A stretch of 64,000 nt of DNA. Source: Dirofilaria immitis (Eukaryota > Nematoda > Chromadorea > Rhabditida > Onchocercidae). The stretch covers positions 1,549,001-1,613,000 of the forward strand of contig JAKNDB010000086.1 in the NCBI GenBank assembly GCA_024305405.1, given 5' to 3'. How positions within the stretch are numbered: position 1 is the first letter of the stretch; each line of letters starts with the position of its first letter. Positions 51,658 through 64,000 of the stretch are shown here, in pieces. Both the position numbers and the translations under genes were made by a program. Below the pieces are notes generated by a model, which was not told the origin of the DNA, made no database searches, and saw nothing but the letters and a program-made list of their open reading frames with translations.

Positions 51658-52648
51658 CTAAACAATAAATTATGACTACTCTGTGAAATAGTCCTGTATC
51701 ATCTGCAAAATTCATAAACGACTGACATATCTGTAACCACTGCGAAAAGTTAAACGAATATCCAGGTCTTCGACTGTTTACTTTAAAATTTTTTCCTTTT
51801 TTGGATATAATATTTCGAAATGATTAAAGCAATTTCGAAATTTTTAGTGCAAGATAGACGGATAATATTCTCTGAATTCTGTAATTTTAAGATACAAGCA
51901 ATCCGCAGGAAGGGCATAATGTGATACGATGCTTTGAGCCCAATACAATTTTTCATAAAAAGTTTCAAACAAATGAATAACACTAATAAACTGTATCCCT
52001 TCTCTTATTTGATCTGAAAACACTGCATGTTTAATCACATTTAAGTTTTAATTCTTTAAGAATTCCATACTGAATAAATTAGAAAAAGTTTTACATTTTG
52101 CGGCAGCAGAGAAGAGGACAGCTGTCGTTTCCAAAAGGAATATATACAAAATAAACTCTTACGCCATTTCACATAGTCCATTGATTACACTTACGCTGAA
52201 AACTTGCAACAATTAAAATTACTTACGACAAAGATTAATTGGAGACTATAAAGCGATTAGTTCATTGCTATCCATCGTTTATCTGCGTTTATCTACAAAA
52301 TTGCTATTCAATGCCTACTCAGAAATTTCCCCACCTCACCATCTCATTACTTCCCAGTCTCCAAAAACTCAGTTTTAACAAAGCGGGCCGCACTTTCGGA
52401 GACTTCCGGACACTCTCCTGGAGATTAGCCGTATCTCATTGAGATTTCGAATTATCAGGATAATAAGTGGGGACTTCGGTAATTGATACATGTGCACGGA
52501 AGTTGTTGCTAACTATCTATCCATCATTATTTCAGAGCAGATTTTCCGATTAAGAATGAGTCGTTATCGATATTTGTAATAGGTGTGAAATGTATGAAAT
52601 ATTCATCACATTTTATTTATAAGATATTAACTAGGAGAATAGTGCGTG
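51658..52648. other. Shared upstream region of COQ1 and DPP8/9 genes
   Basis: About 1 kb between two divergently transcribed genes, so it probably carries both promoters. Any first exon of COQ1 encoding the mitochondrial presequence would lie here on the minus strand; I could not place one. Near 52330-52440 it is more GC-rich than its surroundings. Confidence 0.45.
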
Positions 52649-58733
<6,085 letters not shown>

Positions 58734-60376
58734 TGAAAATGTAATTGATTATATTCGGTTAAATAAAAGCATATTTCGAATTTTTTTAGATTAAATTTAT
58801 TTTTCAACTTCAGTATATCAAATTTTAATTTTAGAATATTGAATTATTTTTTACTCGAGCAGGTGGTAGAATGCTATCATTACAAGTGAATTTATTTTTT
58901 ATAGTTTTAGGGATAGCTGCTACTGTTGTTTAAGTTGTTCACATTGTTAATTTATAGCTCCATATAGCTTTAATGTTCTGAGTTTGAGAACTGAATTAAA
59001 GTGATTTTATGAACTTATAATCATTTGTTTTGGAGGAAATGATAGCTAAAGATTGGATGTATAAATATCAGAGTATGATTATAGGCATGATATTTTGCAT
59101 TCATTCCTTTTTGATAATATGATCGAAATCTGGCATACATTATCTTTCCCAAAAATTTTTTGAAAAGTCTTTTTTCAGATTTTTGTTTTGTATCATCTTA
59201 GCATCGATATTTCCTTCTTACGGGAAAGTTTTTGATACTGTGAACATAATTATATTTTACAACATTTCTTTTTCCGATAACAATCAGTTGACTTTTGCTG
59301 AACCCTTCACAGCTGCAAGATTAATTTGTATGTTAACGCGTCTCTTTCCAGAAATCTTTATTTTAAATGTTAATTTATTAGAAGTGATTCCTAGCTAACT
59401 GAAAGTTTAGAATGGTGAAAAGAATGTCATATATATGAAAATATATTGAATGTTGATGGCTTTGTCCTTCATAGAATTTCTTGGAAGTGATGTTAATAGA
59501 GGAATAAAGAATGTGAAGATATATCCGAAAGTCATAAATTTACAGATATACACAGATATTAGCATTCCTTCTCCATCATCGTTGACCACACTCGGCCGAG
59601 CCGCATTTCACGCTAATTAGTAAAGAGATACAGAAATAATGGGGCAATGCGGTAGAATTTGGCCGTGGTGTTCTGTGCCGTGGCAGCATGGACGATGAAT
59701 CAGACATTAAGGTGAAGAAAACTTCCGGTTTAAGCATAAATAAGTTAACAGAGATATCAAAAGAGTAGCAGGACAACATATACTTCTTTGCACTTGCCCA
59801 GAGAGTTCTTAAACTTTATATATCATTTTTCTGAAAAACTGAGTTGGGTGATATGTTAAGGAAATAATTCGATAGAGTTAGTTCAGCTGTGTTTCAATAT
59901 TAGTTAATAACTTCATCGAAGTGCACCTTCATGCTATTATCTCCGGATTGGCTTTTCTCAAGTAGTCAAGTATGTCAAATTGCATCGCTCATCATTACTT
60001 TCCATTCACCAGACATATAAACATGAACAGAAAAGAATTTGGACAAAAAAATCGAGGAGAGATAAGAGTAGCTTACGTTTATTTCATGGAAACAATTTAG
60101 AGATCAGACTTTAGGGCATACAATTTTAAAAGTTGAAATTCAGAAGTTTTGGTGCTTACCAAGAATTAGGCGAGATTGTAAAAATGAGACAATAAAATGA
60201 ATCCTGTGAAGCATAATATTTTTTAACTCTTCCTTTAATTCAGTTGAGATGTCAGTTTAATTTAATGCCTTATACATAGTCAACATGAGTACATTAAATA
60301 TGCGATGTGGAGTGTTTCAGATCAAATTTGATAAGTGATTCAGTGTATGGAGATATTCACGAACAATTCATGCTGA
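58734..60376. other. Intergenic region between DPP8/9 and SCAPER-like genes
   Basis: 1.6 kb with a poly(A) signal-like AATAAA at about 58762, 29 bases after the DPP8/9 stop. A locally GC-richer patch near 59585-59700 was read on both strands without recognising a product. Acceptor-like TGTTTCAG near 60319 may serve the next gene's leader. Confidence 0.45.
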
Positions 60377-63300
60377 ATGTCTAAACACATCTATTCTGGC
60401 ACAGTTTATGAAGAATCTTCATTAGTAACTGGGAAGAAAGTTGATGACAATCGGGAAAAAGCCAAGCAGTGGACGTATTACATTGAAACACTTAATCGAA
60501 CAATTGACTGTATCTACGAAATATGTCACAAAGATCAAACTATTAATGGATGCAAAGTTTGTAATTTTTCGTTATTATTTGAATTTATTAACATATGGAT
60601 TATTAATTACTGCTGAGTTAAAGATTTACAATAAGTGATAAACACTCGATAAATGATCACACGATCGAGGCGCTTAATTAAGATTTGCTTCATTTTATGT
60701 CCTTTCATTGCAGGTTAAAAAAATAACTCTGAAACACTACAGAAAATTTAATACAATTTTTCTCAATAAAAAATAGAAGTTATTAATAACCACCGCAGCT
60801 CAGCAACTCGTAACCTCAAATCAAAACGATAAAAGTAATAACGAAAAGTACTCCTTAACTAAGTACTTAGAAGACTATAATTATCATAAACTAACCCTTG
60901 AGAATATGCAAAATCGTTGATTTTCACATTTCCATTTAATGTATGTAGTTTTTGTTCAGGAGGCATTGATGTATCTTTCGAATTCTGTCCGCGATTTCGA
61001 GTCACTTATCAAAACAATTAAGCTGGAAGTTGCTTGGGACGAAAAAGCAGCAGATATGCATTCTTTCCAACTTATAACTTTAGCATATGCAAAACTTTCC
61101 GTATTTGAAGCATCTATAAACAATTATGATTTATATAAAAGCAAAAAGGTTTTTTAAATAGCGATTTCTTCTAACTGTCTATAAATTCGTAAATGTTCTA
61201 TTATTAATATCTTAATTCATCTTGTAGACGCCATGCAGTAGCTTGGGAAATTCGAAAAGCAATATCACCACCTGGGAAGACAATCGTTGAAGGACCAAAT
61301 AAAAAGGATGCTGATACCCTCATCAATATGCTTAAACTGTAAATCTTCTGTTTTCTTTTACTTTAATAATTGTTTTAAGGTTTCTTATAATTCTGAAGGG
61401 CTGTAACTGTGAGATTTTCTTTGGCTTTGCAATGTATTTTCAGATCAAAAGTATAAATTAAATATAGATTTTCTCTTCGCTCTTAAATCGTAAATCAGAA
61501 CAATGAACGGATGTTCCTGACTGTCCCAGTTACGAATGATTTAGTTACTCCACTTAACAATAGTATCAGCTTTCATACGAAAGCAAATGTTGTTTGATAA
61601 TGCTCGGTATATCTATTGTATATAATTTTTCTTTTTAGTTTCTCATCTATGCTCTTTGCATGAATAGGGAAAGTATTTGATAATTTTGTAATTTTTAGCC
61701 ATAATTCAGTTTTCGAAATCTGTTCATTTTTAAACTTTCCGAACATTTTTTATTCTATAATACGATTTTGATTTAAAAAAACATAGGTATCACTTGCAGT
61801 GACTATTTCAAGTGTCTTTCTAATCTTAAGTGTTTGCCTAATCGTGATTCTATTGACCTGTTGTTCATATTTAATAACTTTTTGATAAGCAGCTAAATTG
61901 CTTATATATCATTATGTTTGTGATATAATACTTCTTATTACTAAGGCTTTCAATTTGATACAGTTTGAGCTAGAAAAATATGAGCAGAACACAGCTAAGT
62001 ATTTAAGAATTTTTTGCTTGTCATTTTAAAAAATCTTAAATTTAATATTTGTTTGTTTCTCAAATTAGTTGAGTAAGTTATTAGAGACGAAAGTATGTCC
62101 CATTATGTTTAATTTATAAGTTGAATTTTTACTTACCCTTGAGATTGAAAATTCGGTCGCATTTTATAGGCGCTTATTTGAAATGTTTGCAAGGAATCGA
62201 CATTGAAATTTCTGCATTCTTTAGCATTCGAATAACTAATTTTTCAGTAAGAATTTTTGTTGCTTTATAATATCGAATTTTTTAGTCATGTTAAATATAT
62301 TAGTTTGGTATGGAGAACATAGCAGTACAAGTTTAATTTTTAATTCGTTTATAGAGTTAATTTTAGGAGAAGTTTCCTTGAAGAACATTTGAAAAATGTG
62401 TAAATCAAGGATCTTTAAAGCTTTATATCTGATCAAATAAAATCTATTCGTCTTTTCTTTATTATCTTTTCTTTTTTCAGTCACAGAATAACATCTGTTT
62501 TGATTTGAAAGTATTTCGTCGATTTCCTTGATTCTTGCAGTTCTATTTTTGACAACAGAATTTTTGGATAGCTATAATTTATTCATTTAAAATTGATCGG
62601 TTGATAATTTATTTGTGGCGGAATATCATATGGGGTATAGATTTGAATTTAGCAACTTATATGAAATTAACGGTCGGTTGTTTGAATGCTTAAAACTAGT
62701 CTAGGATATTTCTGTTGCAAAAGGTATAGTTCACTAAGATTACTTTGCAAAAATGTAAAAACCATAAAAGCCTTGTAAATGTTACAGATGAAGATTAGAA
62801 TAAAATGCATTAATTTTAATTAAATCATTTATAATTTATTTTGGTTCTTTGTGCGCTATTTTTTCTACTCATACATGATAATATTTGCAATTTACATTTA
62901 TTATCTTTATATTTTACTACTTATTGAAAATTTTTTGAATTCTTTGAATCCCTCGTCATTTATTAGGCTATAGATCATATGTAATATGTTACTGACTATT
63001 GTATGTAATGCTCTGTTACAAATATTATTTTGACTTCATTATTAACACTTTAAATGTTCTTTTCATTTTGATATCATTATACAGCCATGTTTGATGTTTC
63101 TTAATTTTGCAACATAAAACTACTAGTTTTGTTGGAAATATTTGCACGAAATCGTGGGTCATATGTTGACAAAATACATATCATTCTATTAAGTTTTTAT
63201 ATGCAATACTTTTTGCAAATACTACACTAATATTCTAGAATTTTTATTCTTAACATTTCCATTTTTAACATCTTGAATTTTTTCATAAATTTATATCACT

Positions 63301-63579
63301 TTGTCATTTAAAGATGTTATTTAATTAATCGGCTCGGCAAATTATTTTGTACTATGTTTTGTTTCGTTTTTATGCATTTCGTGTTTATATGTTACGGAAT
63401 GTGTCTGATTGCAGATCACCAGTTGTTGTGCATGAAGTTGTGGAGAATGCGGGAAAAAAATTGAACACCAGGTTACCGCAGTCAGTACCATCTTTGTTCT
63501 CGTCAACCGCAACAGCACTACAGCACAATGAAATATTAATGGATAAAGAGAATCATAAGAAGGGAATAGAAATGAGCAA
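60377..63579 (+). CDS. SCAPER-like protein, 5' exons only (gene runs past the window)
   Basis: Four exons are visible: 60377-60556, 60960 to about 61098 or 61149, 61228-61338, and 63415 to about 63579. They encode the conserved N-terminal domain of SCAPER (S-phase cyclin A-associated protein in the ER): NREKAKQWTYYIETLNRTID, EALMYLSNSVRDFESLIKTI, then AVAWEIRKAISPPGK and SPVVVHEVVENAGKKLN. The order and spacing follow the human family pattern ARYW...VECKE...YVRDF...LAWEV. SCAPER is an ER/cytoplasmic protein linked to cyclin A and cilia. The junction of exons 2 and 3 does not give a clean phase, so another base loss or an unusual donor is likely. Intron 3 is about 2.1 kb. The zinc finger and C-terminal region must lie beyond 64000. 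Confidence 0.7.
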
Positions 63580-64000
63580 GTTTTGTTCTTTTTTGTTTCT
63601 TTCATTTTCTTTCTTCAGTTTAATTGCTGCATTTCGCTGTCAATAAATTTGGTAAATCGAAGCATGCTGATTATATTACGTAGAAATCTGAAGCCAAACA
63701 ACAGGTTAACGTCTGTCATTCGAATTAGTTCGTTAAGCACTATTTATGTCCGATACGTATTTACATGATGCCTGTATCACATACTAAATGTTTAGTTTTC
63801 TTCAATTAATGTTCTTAGTGACAGCTTCATAGATGTATTATTATTTCCTTAACTTATTAAATCTCTATTATCTTACTTATTCTTTCCTTTAATATTAATT
63901 TTTCGACTACTTAATTTTAAAATGTCATTCTATGCATTCTTACTGTTGATTAAAGCTTATTTTTTAAATTTACGAATAGGTTTCTAAAAATCGAAATTTA
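63580..64000 (+). other. Start of the next SCAPER intron or unresolved sequence
   Basis: No further SCAPER exon was recognised before the window edge. Short open frames here are AT-rich and show no family motif. Confidence 0.4.

Overview
The window looks like nuclear DNA of a nematode, most likely a filarial or other spirurid worm. It is strongly AT-rich, its genes have many small exons, introns are short to medium (roughly 0.1-2 kb, with a few of 5 kb) and mostly GT-AG with TTTTCAG/TTTTAG acceptors, and every recognisable product has an animal homologue. The species is an inference; nothing in the window names it. No tRNA, rRNA, CRISPR array, bacterial operon or intact transposon was seen.

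Layout. 1-7802: two almost identical inverted 1.13-kb arms flank 5.5 kb that carries an hnRNPC/RALY-like RNA-binding gene with two extra zinc-binding-type motifs (+). 8253-9090: the last two exons of CDC27/APC3 (-); the rest of that gene is not visible. 9091-17045: about 8 kb with no recognisable gene, containing a perfect hairpin, a 142-bp GT microsatellite and CTG-type repeats. 17046-24037: a COUP-TF/UNC-55-type nuclear receptor (+). 24038-31050: gene-poor, with one orphan exon-like stretch and a decayed calponin/transgelin copy. 31051-48461: golgin-84, VTA1/LIP5 and a RalBP1-like RhoGAP, all on +; a leucine-rich-repeat membrane protein gene (-) lies wholly inside one RalBP1 intron. 49581-51657: polyprenyl diphosphate synthase (COQ1/PDSS1) on -, divergent from a complete 16-exon DPP8/9-type dipeptidyl peptidase on + (52649-58733). 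60377-window end: 5' exons of a SCAPER-like gene (+), which runs off the edge.

Functions. Three neighbouring genes act in or near membrane traffic: golgin-84 (Golgi tether), VTA1 (ESCRT-III/VPS4 cofactor) and RalBP1 (Ral effector and Rho-family GAP). The others cover RNA binding, ubiquinone side-chain synthesis, cytosolic proline-specific peptidase activity, mitosis and neuronal or developmental transcription.

The most useful technical observation is that eight genes (and the calponin relic) contain single-base frame breaks, nearly all looking like one base lost from a short A/T run. Adding back one base at each point gives whole-codon totals in the fully modelled genes and matching intron phases. 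This points to homopolymer errors in the assembly rather than to eight pseudogenes, so automatic ORF calls here will be fragmented. Protein lengths below assume those repairs.
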